DNA of 64,000 nt. It comes from Anaerolineales bacterium. GTDB lineage: Bacteria > Chloroflexota > Anaerolineae > Anaerolineales > UBA4823. The DNA is taken from contig JAGVAD010000006.1 in the NCBI GenBank assembly GCA_020060465.1, positions 18,755 through 82,754 on the forward strand, written 5' to 3'. The position numbers were made by a program, and so were the translations under genes. The notes below the pieces were generated by a model. That model saw nothing but the letters and a program-made list of their open reading frames with translations. It did no database searches and had not been told where the DNA came from. Positions 46,947 to 55,768 of this stretch are shown piece after piece. The number at the start of each line of letters is the position of its first letter. Positions within the stretch are counted from its first letter, which is position 1.

Positions 46947-47485
46947 TCCGCGCGGTGACTGTCTTTGGCGGCTCCCGCCCCACGCCTGAAGATTATGAAC
47001 AGGCTCTACACCTGGGCCGCCTGTTGGGCGGATCTGGCTATATTGTGCTGACTGGCGGCTATATTGGCGTGATGGAAGCCGTCTCGCGCGGCGCATCTGA
47101 AGCTGGCGGGCATGTGATCGGCGTCACCTGCGATGAGATCGAAGCCTGGCGCCCGATAAGCGCCAACGCGTGGGTGAAAGAAGAACGCCGTTTTGCGCGA
47201 CTGCGAGAGCGTCTGTTTGCCCTGATCGAAGGCTGCGATGCAGCCATCGCCCTGCCTGGCGGCCCCGGAACATTGACCGAGATCGCCGAAATGTGGAACC
47301 ATCTGTTGATTGGCGCGCTCTCTCCCCGTCCGCTGATCCTGGTGGGCGACGGCTGGCGGGCAACGTTTGCTCAGTTCTTCCAGTCCTTCGATGCATACAT
47401 CCCAAGTGAGCAACGCCGTTGGTTATCCTTCACCCAGACGGTTGAAGAAGCAGTGCAGATGTTGTCTGAAAACCAGACGCGTTAA
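46943..47485 (+). CDS. LOG-family protein (TIGR00725-like Rossmann nucleotide-binding)
   Basis: 180 residues. VFGGSRPTPEDYEQALHLGR, LTGGYIGVMEAVSRGASEAG and the loop ALPGGPGTLTEIAEMW (PGGxGTxxE) are LOG/DprA-like Rossmann motifs; family members include cytokinin-activating phosphoribohydrolases and nucleotide hydrolases. Coupled by ATGA to the MazG-like gene, suggesting nucleotide salvage or cleansing. The ATG at 46943 is preferred to 46934. Confidence 0.8.
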   Translation: MIRAVTVFGGSRPTPEDYEQALHLGRLLGGSGYIVLTGGYIGVMEAVSRGASEAGGHVIGVTCDEIEAWRPISANAWVKEERRFARLRERLFALIEGCDAAIALPGGPGTLTEIAEMWNHLLIGALSPRPLILVGDGWRATFAQFFQSFDAYIPSEQRRWLSFTQTVEEAVQMLSENQTR

Positions 47486-47541
47486 TCATCCCGCTGGTCT
47501 TTATCTGACAATTGGCATCTGATGACGATTTTGGCTGACTC

Positions 47542-48474
47542 ATGACCCCACCACCTTTTTGGATCACCGGCATTGTCCCAGCAGTTTTTACGCCGATGTT
47601 GAGCAACGGCGATTTGAATCTGTCCTTGATCCCGTTGATCGTGGATCAACTTATTGAAGACGGCGCCAGCGCGCTCTATGTCTGCGGCAGCACCGGCGAA
47701 GGCGCTTCATTGACCCGCGAGGAGCGCATGGCTGTGGCAGAGACCTATGTCCATTCAGCGCGCGGCCGGCTGCCGATCATCGTTCAGGTGGGCCACGACA
47801 GTCTACGCGAAGCGCAACAACTGGCGTCTCACGCCCAATCTGTCGGGGCGAATGCGATCTCAGCTACGCCGCCGGCATACTTCAAGCTCGACCGCCTTGA
47901 GCTTTTGATAGACTGCCTGTCGGAGATCTGCGCCGCCGCGCCGGCGTTGCCCTTTTATTACTACCATATTCCGCGTTTGACTGCGGCGCGTTTTGATATG
48001 GTTGAGTTGTTGCGCCTGGCCGCTTCGCGCCTGCCGGGCTTGCAGGGCGTCAAGTATTCCGATTTCACTATCTTTGAGCTGCAAGCTTGCGTGGACTTCG
48101 AAGGCGGGCGTTTCAACATCCTGTTCGGCTCAGACGAGATGCTTTTGGCAGGGCTGGCGGGCGGCGCGCAGGGCGCAGTCGGCACCACCTATAGCTTCGC
48201 GACGCCTCTTTATCGGCGCATCCTGAACGCTTTTCGCCGCCGCGAGATGGATAAAGCCCAGCATCTGCAAAGTCTTTCGGTACAAATGGTGCGGGCGCTC
48301 AACCGTTACGCGGTCGCGGCCACAAATTTACCGGCGATGAAAGCGATGATGAAGTTGATCGGCCTGGATTGCGGCCCGCTGCGCCTGCCATTGCCCAGCC
48401 TCGCCCCACACGAAGCGGCTGCTTTGGGCAAAGAGATGGAATCTATCGGGTTTTTCGAGTGGGCAAGAAGTTAG
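47542..48474 (+). CDS. DapA/NanA-superfamily aldolase (N-acetylneuraminate lyase-like)
   Basis: 310 residues, a TIM-barrel class I aldolase. YVCGSTGEGASLTREERMAV binds the 2-oxo acid carboxylate; the proton-relay Tyr is in PFYYYHIPRLT and the Schiff-base Lys in GVKYSDFTIFE. The YYHIP segment is nearer to N-acetylneuraminate lyases than to DapA (usually YNxPxR). No sialic acid or lysine pathway genes are adjacent, so the substrate is open. Confidence 0.78.
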   Translation: MTPPPFWITGIVPAVFTPMLSNGDLNLSLIPLIVDQLIEDGASALYVCGSTGEGASLTREERMAVAETYVHSARGRLPIIVQVGHDSLREAQQLASHAQSVGANAISATPPAYFKLDRLELLIDCLSEICAAAPALPFYYYHIPRLTAARFDMVELLRLAASRLPGLQGVKYSDFTIFELQACVDFEGGRFNILFGSDEMLLAGLAGGAQGAVGTTYSFATPLYRRILNAFRRREMDKAQHLQSLSVQMVRALNRYAVAATNLPAMKAMMKLIGLDCGPLRLPLPSLAPHEAAALGKEMESIGFFEWARS

Positions 48475-48565
48475 ACAGGAATCTCAGCGCAGTGCAAGAA
48501 AATCAACAGCAGACTTGAGCGAATTGGCGCAGGTCAGCGCGTCATCAACTCCAGGACAATTGCGC

Positions 48566-48594
48566 TTGCCTTATCCACACCCTGCAAGTAAAAT
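48566..48594 (+). promoter_or_regulatory. Promoter for proS
   Basis: TTGCCT, 17 bp, TAAAAT, followed by a GCGCGCT/AGAGCGCGC hairpin in the ~70-nt leader. AGGAAG precedes the proS ATG. No T-box elements are seen. Confidence 0.5.
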
Positions 48595-48669
48595 AAGCGC
48601 GCTGCCAGAGCGCGCCAAACAGCGCGGCAACGGGCGTGCAAAAATGATCTATCAGAATTCAGGAAGCCA

Positions 48670-50106
48670 ATGACGACAACCGAAAAACTTCCCTCACGCA
48701 GCGAAAATTTCTCTGAATGGTATAACCAGCTCGTCTTGAAAGCCGAGCTGGCCGATTACGCCCCCGTGCGCGGTTGTATGGTCGTGAGACCATACGGCTG
48801 GACGCTATGGGAGAATATCCAGCAGGCGCTGGATCGGCGCTTTAAAGAGACCGGACACGTCAACGCCGCTTTTCCTTTGCTCATCCCCATGTCCTTTCTG
48901 GAAAAAGAAAAGGAACACGTGGAAGGTTTTTCGCCCGAACTGGCGGTGGTCACCATCGGCGGCGGCGAGAAACTGGAAGAGCCGCTGGTGGTGCGGCCAA
49001 CATCGGAGACGATCATCGGCTATATGTACTCCAAATGGATCAAGTCTTACCGCGATTTGCCGGTGTTGATCAATCAATGGGGCAATGTTGTTCGCTGGGA
49101 GATGCGCACGCGATTGTTCTTGCGCACTTTGGAGTTCTACTGGCAGGAAGGCCACACCGCTCACGCCACGGCTCAGGAGGCGCAGGAAGAGACTCTGCGT
49201 ATGTTGAACGTGTACGCCGACTTCGCCATCAACGACGCCGCAGTTCCTGTGGTGCGCGGCCAGAAGAGCGAACGCGAGAAGTTCGCCGGCGCAGTACACT
49301 CCTATACGATCGAAGCCATGATGGGCGATACGCGCGCCCTGCAAGCCGGTACATCACACTTTCTGGGGCAGAATTTTGCCAAAGCCTTTGGTATTCAATT
49401 TTTGGACTGGAATAACGAATTACAATACGCCTGGACGACTTCCTGGGGACTCTCCACTCGCTTCATCGGGGCAATCATCATGACCCACGGCGACGACCAG
49501 GGACTGATCCTTCCGCCCAAACTGGCGCCAATTCAGGTAATCATTGTGCCGATTTTCAAAAGCGACGCCGAACAAGGGCCGGTGATGGAGGCTGTGGAGC
49601 GGATTCGCAAGGAATTGGGCGCCTTCCGTGTCAAAGTGGATGATCGCGCGGAGGTGACGCCAGGCTTCAAATTCAACGATTGGGAGATGCGCGGCGTGCC
49701 CCTACGCATCGAAATTGGCCCCAAGGATGTGGCTCAAAACACAGTCGCCCTGGCGCGCCGCGACCTGCCAGGCAAAGCGGGCAAATCTTTCGTCCCGCAG
49801 GAGGGGCTGGCAGCTCGCGTGGCTGAAACCCTGGAGACGATCCAGAATTCCCTGTTCGAGCGCGCCCTGGCCTTCCGCAAAGCCAACACTTATGACCCCC
49901 AGGACTATGCCGAGTTAATCGAAGTCGTGCAGAAAGGTTGGGCGCTCTCCTGGTGGTGCGAAAGCGACGAATGCGAGGCGCGGGTGAAAGAGGATTCAAA
50001 AGCTACCACCCGCTGTATCCCATTCGACGAACCTGACGGCGAGGGCAAGTGCATTGTGTGTGGCAAACCTGCCCACCGCAAAGTGTATTTTGCCCGCGCA
50101 TATTAG
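48670..50106 (+). CDS. proS: Prolyl-tRNA synthetase, archaeal/eukaryote-like type
   Basis: 478 residues without the ~180-residue editing insertion of bacterial ProS. Class II motifs: [20 protein letters not shown] (motif 2 region), [20 protein letters not shown] and the motif-3-like [20 protein letters not shown]. The C-terminal zinc domain has CESDECEA and [18 protein letters not shown], ending in Tyr as usual. Charges tRNA-Pro. This form is found in a minority of bacteria. Confidence 0.95.
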   Translation: MTTTEKLPSRSENFSEWYNQLVLKAELADYAPVRGCMVVRPYGWTLWENIQQALDRRFKETGHVNAAFPLLIPMSFLEKEKEHVEGFSPELAVVTIGGGEKLEEPLVVRPTSETIIGYMYSKWIKSYRDLPVLINQWGNVVRWEMRTRLFLRTLEFYWQEGHTAHATAQEAQEETLRMLNVYADFAINDAAVPVVRGQKSEREKFAGAVHSYTIEAMMGDTRALQAGTSHFLGQNFAKAFGIQFLDWNNELQYAWTTSWGLSTRFIGAIIMTHGDDQGLILPPKLAPIQVIIVPIFKSDAEQGPVMEAVERIRKELGAFRVKVDDRAEVTPGFKFNDWEMRGVPLRIEIGPKDVAQNTVALARRDLPGKAGKSFVPQEGLAARVAETLETIQNSLFERALAFRKANTYDPQDYAELIEVVQKGWALSWWCESDECEARVKEDSKATTRCIPFDEPDGEGKCIVCGKPAHRKVYFARAY

Positions 50107-50117
50107 CCGTCTATAAT
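50090..50117 (+). promoter_or_regulatory. Promoter of the 50126 gene, probable leaderless
   Basis: TTGCCC, 16 bp, TATAAT, straddling the proS stop. The -10 ends 8 nt before the GTG start codon and no Shine-Dalgarno is present. Confidence 0.5.
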
Positions 50118-50125
50118 TACCCGCT

Positions 50126-50962
50126 GTGACTGCGATTCAACCCGACCGATTGAAGCAGCAGGCTGCTCAGTTGGCAGAGCATTTTGCCGACCCGGCGGCT
50201 TATGTGCATGAACTGCACCAATTGCTGGATTACTACGCCGATCGCGTCCGCCGACCTGGGCAAGCCGGCCGACCTGCGCCGTTGACACCGGCTTACAACG
50301 TGCGCCCGCCTGTGTTACGCGCCCTGCTAGCGGCATTATTACCGCGTCTGCAAGCAGACCCCCAAAACGGGCTGGCGTTATGCGATGCGTTGTGGGAGCA
50401 ACCCTACCTGGAATTCCGCATGTTGGCTATTCTACTGCTCGGACAGGCCGCGCCAGACCCACCCGAAGCCATCGTTCAGCGCATCAAAAGCTGGATAACG
50501 CCAGCTCTGGAATTACAGCTCATCGAGTCACTGCTTTCGCTGGGCGTTGAAAGGCTGCATCGCGAATGCCCGATGGTTTTGCTGCAATTAATCCGGCAAT
50601 GGTTGGAAAACACCCAGCCCTTTTATCAGCAATTAGGGTTGCGAGCGTTGCTGCCGTTCATCAACAATCCAGCCTTCGAGAACCTGCCGGTCTTTTTCCG
50701 CCTGATTACTCCTCTATGCCAGTCGGCGCCCAGCGGGCTACGCGCCGACTTACTCGATGTATTGGCAGCGCTGGCGCGCCGCTCGCCGCAAGAAACCGCA
50801 TACTTCCTGCGCCAGGTCTTAGCTTATCCCGACGCCCCCGATACCCCCTGGCTGATCCGTCAAAGTCTGAACGAATTTCCTCCCGAAATCCAGGCCGGGC
50901 TGCGCAGCGCCCTGCGCGCTGTAGAAAGGCGACCTACGGCCAAGCGCAGCCGACCACGCTAA
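50126..50962 (+). CDS. Hypothetical helical-repeat (HEAT-like) protein
   Basis: 278 residues, all helical. Paired amphipathic helices repeat through the protein (LEFRMLAILLLGQAAPDPPE, LELQLIESLLSLGVERLHRE, FYQQLGLRALLPFINNPAFE), like HEAT or DNA-alkylation-repair folds, with a basic end (ERRPTAKRSRPR). No catalytic motif seen. Start is GTG directly behind the promoter. Confidence 0.6.
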   Translation: MTAIQPDRLKQQAAQLAEHFADPAAYVHELHQLLDYYADRVRRPGQAGRPAPLTPAYNVRPPVLRALLAALLPRLQADPQNGLALCDALWEQPYLEFRMLAILLLGQAAPDPPEAIVQRIKSWITPALELQLIESLLSLGVERLHRECPMVLLQLIRQWLENTQPFYQQLGLRALLPFINNPAFENLPVFFRLITPLCQSAPSGLRADLLDVLAALARRSPQETAYFLRQVLAYPDAPDTPWLIRQSLNEFPPEIQAGLRSALRAVERRPTAKRSRPR

Positions 50963-51015
50963 TCGGATCGTTTCCCCGAATACCCGTATATTCCAGAAAT
51001 TCCGACTATCTATGG

Positions 51016-51089
51016 TATAATGCCCCTCGCTTGACTCGACCGGTTGGCGGTTGCTTATCAAGGCTGCCAACCTGGAGACCTGCTCAGGT
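51016..51089 (+). promoter_or_regulatory. rpsO promoter -10 and structured leader
   Basis: TATAAT at 51016-51021. In the ~100-nt leader GGTTGGC (51042-51048) pairs with GCCAACC (51066-51072), while ACCTG (51070-51074) can pair with CAGGT (51085-51089); the two stems share bases and so exclude each other. S15 commonly represses its own mRNA through such leaders in other bacteria; here this is inference. Confidence 0.4.
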
Positions 51090-51125
51090 AGAAATTTGTG
51101 TAGTTTTAAGGAGATTGCAGACGTC

Positions 51126-51398
51126 ATGGCACTAGATAAAGAAACCAAAGGAAAATTGATGGAGGAGTTCGCCCGTCACGAAGGCGATACCGGCTCCCCT
51201 GAAGTTCAGATCGCCTTGCTCACGCGGCGCATCAACCAACTAACCGATCATTTGAGGTCCAACACACACGACGAATCCTCGCGGCGCGGCTTGCTCAAGC
51301 TGGTCGGCCAGCGGCGACGATTACTGGCATATATTCGTCGCAAGGACTTCCAGCGCTATATGGCGCTCACCGAGCGGTTGAATATTCGCCGAAAATAA
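51126..51398 (+). CDS. rpsO: Ribosomal protein S15
   Basis: 90 residues, full length. [60 protein letters not shown] and [19 protein letters not shown] are invariant S15 segments. Binds 16S rRNA early in 30S assembly. AAGGAGA precedes the ATG at 51126; the in-frame ATG at 51051 lies in the structured leader. pnp follows, the classic order. Confidence 0.97.
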   Translation: MALDKETKGKLMEEFARHEGDTGSPEVQIALLTRRINQLTDHLRSNTHDESSRRGLLKLVGQRRRLLAYIRRKDFQRYMALTERLNIRRK

Positions 51399-51413
51399 GC
51401 ATGGATAGGCAGC

Positions 51414-51454
51414 GAGTAGATGCGGCGCAGGTCTCCCATCTACTCATTCTTTTT
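51414..51454 (+). terminator. Intrinsic terminator after rpsO
   Basis: A 9-bp stem GAGTAGATG (51414-51422) with CATCTACTC (51437-51445), then ATTCTTTTT. Separates rpsO from pnp at least partly. Confidence 0.8.
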
Positions 51455-51516
51455 CATAAGAGGGAAAGCCTGGCTTTGGCGGGCGCTGCCCGTCGAAGCC
51501 ATCATTCATTTAGCAA

Positions 51517-51603
51517 CCCCTGGCCGGTTAGGAATTGAGAGGCGCTGAGGACGAAACAGCCGTTTTCCTCCCCAGCGGCTCTCAGTCCCTGACCAGGCGG
51601 GGG
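51517..51603 (+). promoter_or_regulatory. pnp: Long hairpin in the pnp 5' leader
   Basis: An ~87-nt near-continuous stem: CCCCTGG with CCAGGCGGGG at the base, GGTTAGG with CCTGACC, TGAGAG-g-CGCTG with CAGCG-g-CTCTCA, and an AT-rich top. It ends 6 nt before the Shine-Dalgarno (AGGAGA). In enterobacteria a comparable pnp leader stem is cut by RNase III and allows PNPase autocontrol; the same is inferred here. Confidence 0.6.
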
Positions 51604-51624
51604 AAATTCAGGAGATAGAAAGTT

Positions 51625-53814
51625 ATGTTACCCGGAAGTAAAGTATTTCAGACCACCGTTGAAGGTAAAGTGTTTACCTTTGAGACTGGCCGCCTCGCCG
51701 CGCAAGCCGGCGGCGCAGTCACAGTCACCCTCGGCGAGACAATGGTCTTCGCCGCTGCCACGATGAGCGCCGAGGCGCGCCCTGGCGTGGATTTCATGCC
51801 ACTCACCGTGGATTACGAAGAACGCATGTACGCCGGTGGGCGCATCCCCGGCTCCTTCTTTCGCCGCGAGGGTCGTCCCAGCGAAGAAGCAATCTTGACC
51901 GCGCGCCTCACCGACCGCCCATTGCGTCCCCTGTTTCCCAAAGACCTGCGCAACGATGTGCAGGTGATTATGTATTCCTTCTCCGCCGATGGGATTAACC
52001 CCATCGACATTCTGGCGGTCAACGCAGCCTCCGCCGCGTTGAGCATTTCCGATATCCCATTCGCCGGGCCGGTCGGCGCGGTGCGCGTGGGGCGCATTGG
52101 GGGCAAATTTGTCCTCAACCCCACCTTTGCCGAGCAGGAGCAATCCGATCTGGATTTACGCATCGCCGGCACGCGAGACGCCATCCTGATGGTGGAATGC
52201 GGCGCGAACGAAATCTCTGAAAGCGACATGGTGGCGGCGCTGGAATATGGGCATAACGCCCTCCAGCCGCTGATTGAGGTGCAGGAGCGCATGGCTGCCG
52301 AAGCCGGCAAACCCAAGCGCTCATACACTCCTGCCCCTCACGATGCCGCGCTGGAAGCGGAAGTGATGCAACGCGCGCGCGGGCCGATTGAGGCCATTCT
52401 GGATCAACCTTACGAGAAAGCCGCCCGCTATGGCGCATTGGATGAGTTAAAAGCCAGCTTGATTGCAGAGATGACCGCCGATGCAGGCGCCGAAGCTGAG
52501 GCGCGCGCCTTAGAAATAAGCGCAGCCTTCGAGGAAACCTTAAAAGAGGTGGTGCGCAAGCGCATCCTGGAACGCGGTTTGCGCCCCGATGGCCGCTCAC
52601 TGACCGAGATCCGCCCCATTTGGTGCGCAGTGAATGTCAGCCCACGCGCTCATGGCTCTGGCCTGTTCACCCGCGGCGAAACTCAGGTGCTTACATTAGC
52701 CACTCTGGGCACGCCGGGAGAAGCCCAGGAACTGGACACACTCACCCCCACCGAAACCAAACGTTACATGCACCACTACAACTTTCCGCCCTTCTCCACA
52801 GGCGAAGCCCGCCCACTGCGCGGTTCCTCGCGACGCGAGGTTGGACATGGCGCGCTGGCTGAACGTGCACTTGTACCGGTCATTCCGCCAGAAAGCGAAT
52901 TCCCTTACGCGCTGCGTTTGGTCTCTGAAGTGCTTTCTTCAAATGGCTCGTCTTCGATGGCCTCTGTCTGCGGCTCTACCCTGGCATTGATGGACACCGG
53001 CGTGCCGATCAAGGCGCCCGTAGCCGGTGTGGCGATGGGCTTGATCAAAGAGGGCGACCGCTACCGTGTGCTTACCGACATTCTTGGCATGGAAGACCAC
53101 CTGGGCGACATGGATTTCAAAGTCGCCGGCACCGACAAAGGCATCACCGCTCTGCAAATGGATATCAAGATCAAAGGCATCACCTCACAGATTATGTCGG
53201 AGGCGCTGGAACAGGCGCGCCAGGCGCGGCTGTTTATTCTGGACAAAATGATGGAAGTCATCCCCGCTCCACGCCCTGAGCTGAAAGAGCACGCCCCGCG
53301 CATCACCGTGGTGCAAATCCCGGTGGATAAAATCGGGGCGGTGATTGGCCCCGGCGGCAAGATGGTGCGCAGCATTCAAGAAGAGACTGGCGTCAAGATC
53401 GACATTAGCGACGACGGCAAGGTCTTCATCGCCGCCACAGACGGCGAAAGCGCCCGCCTGGCGCGCGAGCGCGTCGAATCGCTCACCGAAACTGCCGTCA
53501 TCGGACGCATCTACACCGGCAAAGTGGTACGGGTAGCCGATTTCGGCGCTTTTGTGGAGATCCTGCCCAACGTTGACGGGCTGGTGCATATCTCACAACT
53601 GGACTCAACCCGCGTCAACAAGGTGGAAGATGTGGTGCGCCTGGGCGATGAAATCACCGTCATGGTCACCGGCATTGACGAACAGGGTAAGATCCGCCTC
53701 TCGCGTCAAGCTGTCTTGGAAGGCTGGACGGTGGAAGAAGCGGTAGATCACGACCGCCCGCGCAGCGGAGGCGGAGGCCGCTCATCCGGCGGCGGCGGTT
53801 ACCGGCGAGGTTGA
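51625..53814 (+). CDS. pnp: Polyribonucleotide nucleotidyltransferase (PNPase)
   Basis: 729 residues. Two RNase PH domains (FEFETGRLAAQAGGAV-like start at ~10; RRREVGHGALAERAL-like RGSSRREVGHGALAERALVP in the second), KH (~575; DKIGAVIGPGGKMVRSIQEE) and S1 (~635; GRIYTGKVVRVADFGAFVEI), ending in a Gly/Arg/Ser tail (GGGGRSSGGGGYRRG). Phosphorolytic 3'-5' exonuclease of the RNA decay machinery, next to RNase J. The start has AGGAGA. Confidence 0.97.
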   Translation: MLPGSKVFQTTVEGKVFTFETGRLAAQAGGAVTVTLGETMVFAAATMSAEARPGVDFMPLTVDYEERMYAGGRIPGSFFRREGRPSEEAILTARLTDRPLRPLFPKDLRNDVQVIMYSFSADGINPIDILAVNAASAALSISDIPFAGPVGAVRVGRIGGKFVLNPTFAEQEQSDLDLRIAGTRDAILMVECGANEISESDMVAALEYGHNALQPLIEVQERMAAEAGKPKRSYTPAPHDAALEAEVMQRARGPIEAILDQPYEKAARYGALDELKASLIAEMTADAGAEAEARALEISAAFEETLKEVVRKRILERGLRPDGRSLTEIRPIWCAVNVSPRAHGSGLFTRGETQVLTLATLGTPGEAQELDTLTPTETKRYMHHYNFPPFSTGEARPLRGSSRREVGHGALAERALVPVIPPESEFPYALRLVSEVLSSNGSSSMASVCGSTLALMDTGVPIKAPVAGVAMGLIKEGDRYRVLTDILGMEDHLGDMDFKVAGTDKGITALQMDIKIKGITSQIMSEALEQARQARLFILDKMMEVIPAPRPELKEHAPRITVVQIPVDKIGAVIGPGGKMVRSIQEETGVKIDISDDGKVFIAATDGESARLARERVESLTETAVIGRIYTGKVVRVADFGAFVEILPNVDGLVHISQLDSTRVNKVEDVVRLGDEITVMVTGIDEQGKIRLSRQAVLEGWTVEEAVDHDRPRSGGGGRSSGGGGYRRG

Positions 53815-53852
53815 GCGCCATTCCCAACGCGCTCCAGCAACCGATTAGAATG

Positions 53853-53886
53853 GATTCCACAGCGGAGATCCTGCCGCTGTGGAATC
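53853..53886 (+). terminator. Hairpin after pnp, probable terminator
   Basis: A perfect 13-bp stem GATTCCACAGCGG with CCGCTGTGGAATC, 8-nt loop, 38 bp after the pnp stop. The T-run is weak, so it may instead protect the 3' end. Confidence 0.65.
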
Positions 53887-53913
53887 AGTGTTTATGGGCG
53901 ACTTATAAAAACT

Positions 53914-53942
53914 TTGACAAATCCTACCTTCCGTGCTACAAT
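53914..53942 (+). promoter_or_regulatory. Near-consensus promoter upstream of RNase J
   Basis: TTGACA, 17 bp, TACAAT; one of the strongest promoters in the window. Predicted start near 53949. Confidence 0.75.
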
Positions 53943-53948
53943 GCAAGC

Positions 53949-54053
53949 AATTGGCAAGGAAGTTTGAAACCGGGGGCGTTCCCCCCGCAAGAGATCCTTT
54001 TGATCTACAGAACATTCAAACGCCCCGGCCGGAAAATTCCAGACGGGGTTTTT
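53949..54053 (+). ncRNA. Structured leader RNA or small RNA ending in a terminator, upstream of RNase J
   Basis: About 105 nt between a strong promoter and an intrinsic terminator. GTTTGAA (53962-53968) pairs with TTCAAAC (54015-54021) and encloses two hairpins: CGGGGG/CCCCCG (53971-53987) and AGATC/GATCT (53992-54006), giving a three-way junction. The terminator follows at once: CCCCG/CGGGG (54023-54048) with inner GGA/TCC, then TTTTT. It matches no riboswitch class that I recognise. It could be an sRNA or a cis attenuator of rnj. Confidence 0.55.
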
Positions 54054-54072
54054 ACGTATTGATCATTCTAAA

Positions 54073-54113
54073 CGGACAGCCAAAAGCCAATTTCAGGCGA
54101 GCTGTTCGGTTTT
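54073..54113 (+). terminator. Second terminator-like hairpin just before RNase J
   Basis: CGGACAGC (54073-54080) pairs with GCTGTTCG (54101-54108) and GTTTT follows; flanking A and T extend the stem. It ends 15 nt before the rnj ATG, whose ribosome site (TTAAGG) it nearly touches. Possible attenuator. Confidence 0.45.
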
Positions 54114-54127
54114 AAGGTTTTGATAAG

Positions 54128-55768
54128 ATGAGTAAAGAAAAATTGAGAATAATTCCCCTCGGGGGACTTGGGGAAGTCGGCAAGAATATGATGGTCTACG
54201 AATACGGGAAAAACATCCTGATCGTGGACGCCGGTTTGATGTTCCCCGAAAATGATATGTTGGGGATTGATTATATCATCCCCGATTTTGGATACCTGGC
54301 GAATAAAACCGATTGGGTTCGCGGCATTGTCATCACGCACGGCCATGAAGACCACACCGGCGCGATCGCCCACCTGATGGATAAAGTTCAAGCGCCGATC
54401 TACGCCACGCCGCTTACACGCGGTCTGGTGGAGGCCAAGCTCTCGCGCGGCGGTATGCTTAACAAGGCGTCGTTGAACACCGTGGAGGCTGGTCAATCGG
54501 TGCAGATTGGCCCTTTTAAGGTCGAGTTCTTTCACGTGTGTCACTCCATCCCCGATGGCGTTGGTCTGGGGATCACCACACCCGCCGGTTTGATCGTGCA
54601 CTCCGGCGATTACAAATTCGATCAGACACCGGTGGATGGCTGGCCGACGGATTACGCCAAGCTGGCCGAGCTTTCCAACCGCGGTGTGCTGGCGCTGTTA
54701 GCCGATTCGACCAACGCCGACCGCCCTGGCTGGACGCCTTCGGAGCGGGTGATTGACGCCGCTTTCCGCGAAGTGTTCCGCAACGCCAAAGGGCGCATCA
54801 TCATCGCCAGCTTTGCCTCACTGATCTCGCGTATGCAGCAGGTGGGCAACGCAGCGCAGGAACATGGACGCAAGATGGCCTTTGTAGGCGCCAGCATGAT
54901 CGAAAACGCCAAAATCGCCCGCAAGCTGGGCTACTTGGATTTGCCGGACGATTTGGTGGTGAGCCTGGAACAAGCGCTGAAGATGAAACCCCACGAAGTT
55001 GTGCTGATGTCTACCGGCACACAGGGCGAACCGACCTCCATCGTGGGCCGGCTTTCGATGGGCAGCAACAACCAGTTCGATCTGCTGCCTGGCGATACCG
55101 TCGTGCTTTCATCTCACCCCATCCCAGGCAATGAAGAAAGCGTCTATCGCACCATCAACCGCCTGTTCCGCCGCGGGGCGAACGTGATCTACGAGAATAT
55201 CGCCCCGGTGCATGTCTCCGGGCACGCCAGCCAGGAGGAGATGAAGCTGCTGCTGCATCTGGTGAAGCCCAAATATTTCATCCCCATCCACGGCGAACTG
55301 CGCCACCTGCATCAGCACGCCAACATCGCTCGCATGGTGGGCGTCCCCGATGAGAACATCGCGGTGATCGAGAACGGGCGGGTGGTCGAATTCGACCACG
55401 GCGCAATGCAGGTTGGCGACCGTCTGCCAGGTGGATATGTGTTTGTGGATGGCGCCGGGGTGGGCGATATTGGCATGGGCGAGGTGCGCGAGCGCGAAGC
55501 GTTGGCGCGGGATGGCTTCGTCTTGGTGAGCCTGAACCTGGATCGCGATTCGCGCCTGCTGCTCGACGAACCGGAAATCATCACCCGTGGCTTTATTCAC
55601 AGCCGCGCCGGCGACGACCTGCTGGATGCAGCGCGGCAGATGATCCGCGAGGCGGTGCGCAACGGCAATGGGAACCTGCAAAAAGACCTGCAGGAAGCCG
55701 TCAAGGCGTTCCTTTACAACCGCACCCGCCGTCGCCCGATGGTCTTTGTCACCATCAACCGCGCCTAA
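54128..55768 (+). CDS. rnj: Ribonuclease J
   Basis: 546 residues. Metallo-beta-lactamase motif ITHGHEDHTGAIAHL (HxHxDH), then HSIPDGVGLGITTPAGLIVH and GDYKFDQTPVDG, the beta-CASP part (DSTNADRPGWTPSERV, STGTQGEPTS, SSHPIPGNEESVYRTINRLF), VHVSGHASQEEMKLLLHLVK, and the C-terminal dimer domain. 5'-3' exo- and endonuclease for mRNA decay and rRNA maturation; partner of PNPase. Overlaps pcm tail-to-tail by 4 nt. Confidence 0.96.
   Translation: MSKEKLRIIPLGGLGEVGKNMMVYEYGKNILIVDAGLMFPENDMLGIDYIIPDFGYLANKTDWVRGIVITHGHEDHTGAIAHLMDKVQAPIYATPLTRGLVEAKLSRGGMLNKASLNTVEAGQSVQIGPFKVEFFHVCHSIPDGVGLGITTPAGLIVHSGDYKFDQTPVDGWPTDYAKLAELSNRGVLALLADSTNADRPGWTPSERVIDAAFREVFRNAKGRIIIASFASLISRMQQVGNAAQEHGRKMAFVGASMIENAKIARKLGYLDLPDDLVVSLEQALKMKPHEVVLMSTGTQGEPTSIVGRLSMGSNNQFDLLPGDTVVLSSHPIPGNEESVYRTINRLFRRGANVIYENIAPVHVSGHASQEEMKLLLHLVKPKYFIPIHGELRHLHQHANIARMVGVPDENIAVIENGRVVEFDHGAMQVGDRLPGGYVFVDGAGVGDIGMGEVREREALARDGFVLVSLNLDRDSRLLLDEPEIITRGFIHSRAGDDLLDAARQMIREAVRNGNGNLQKDLQEAVKAFLYNRTRRRPMVFVTINRA

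Noticed and set aside
51545..51557. Hammerhead-ribozyme-like core (CTGAGGA then CGAAAC) in the pnp leader
   Set aside because: No stem II between the two core segments and no suitable stems I and III; the bases are better explained by the long hairpin.
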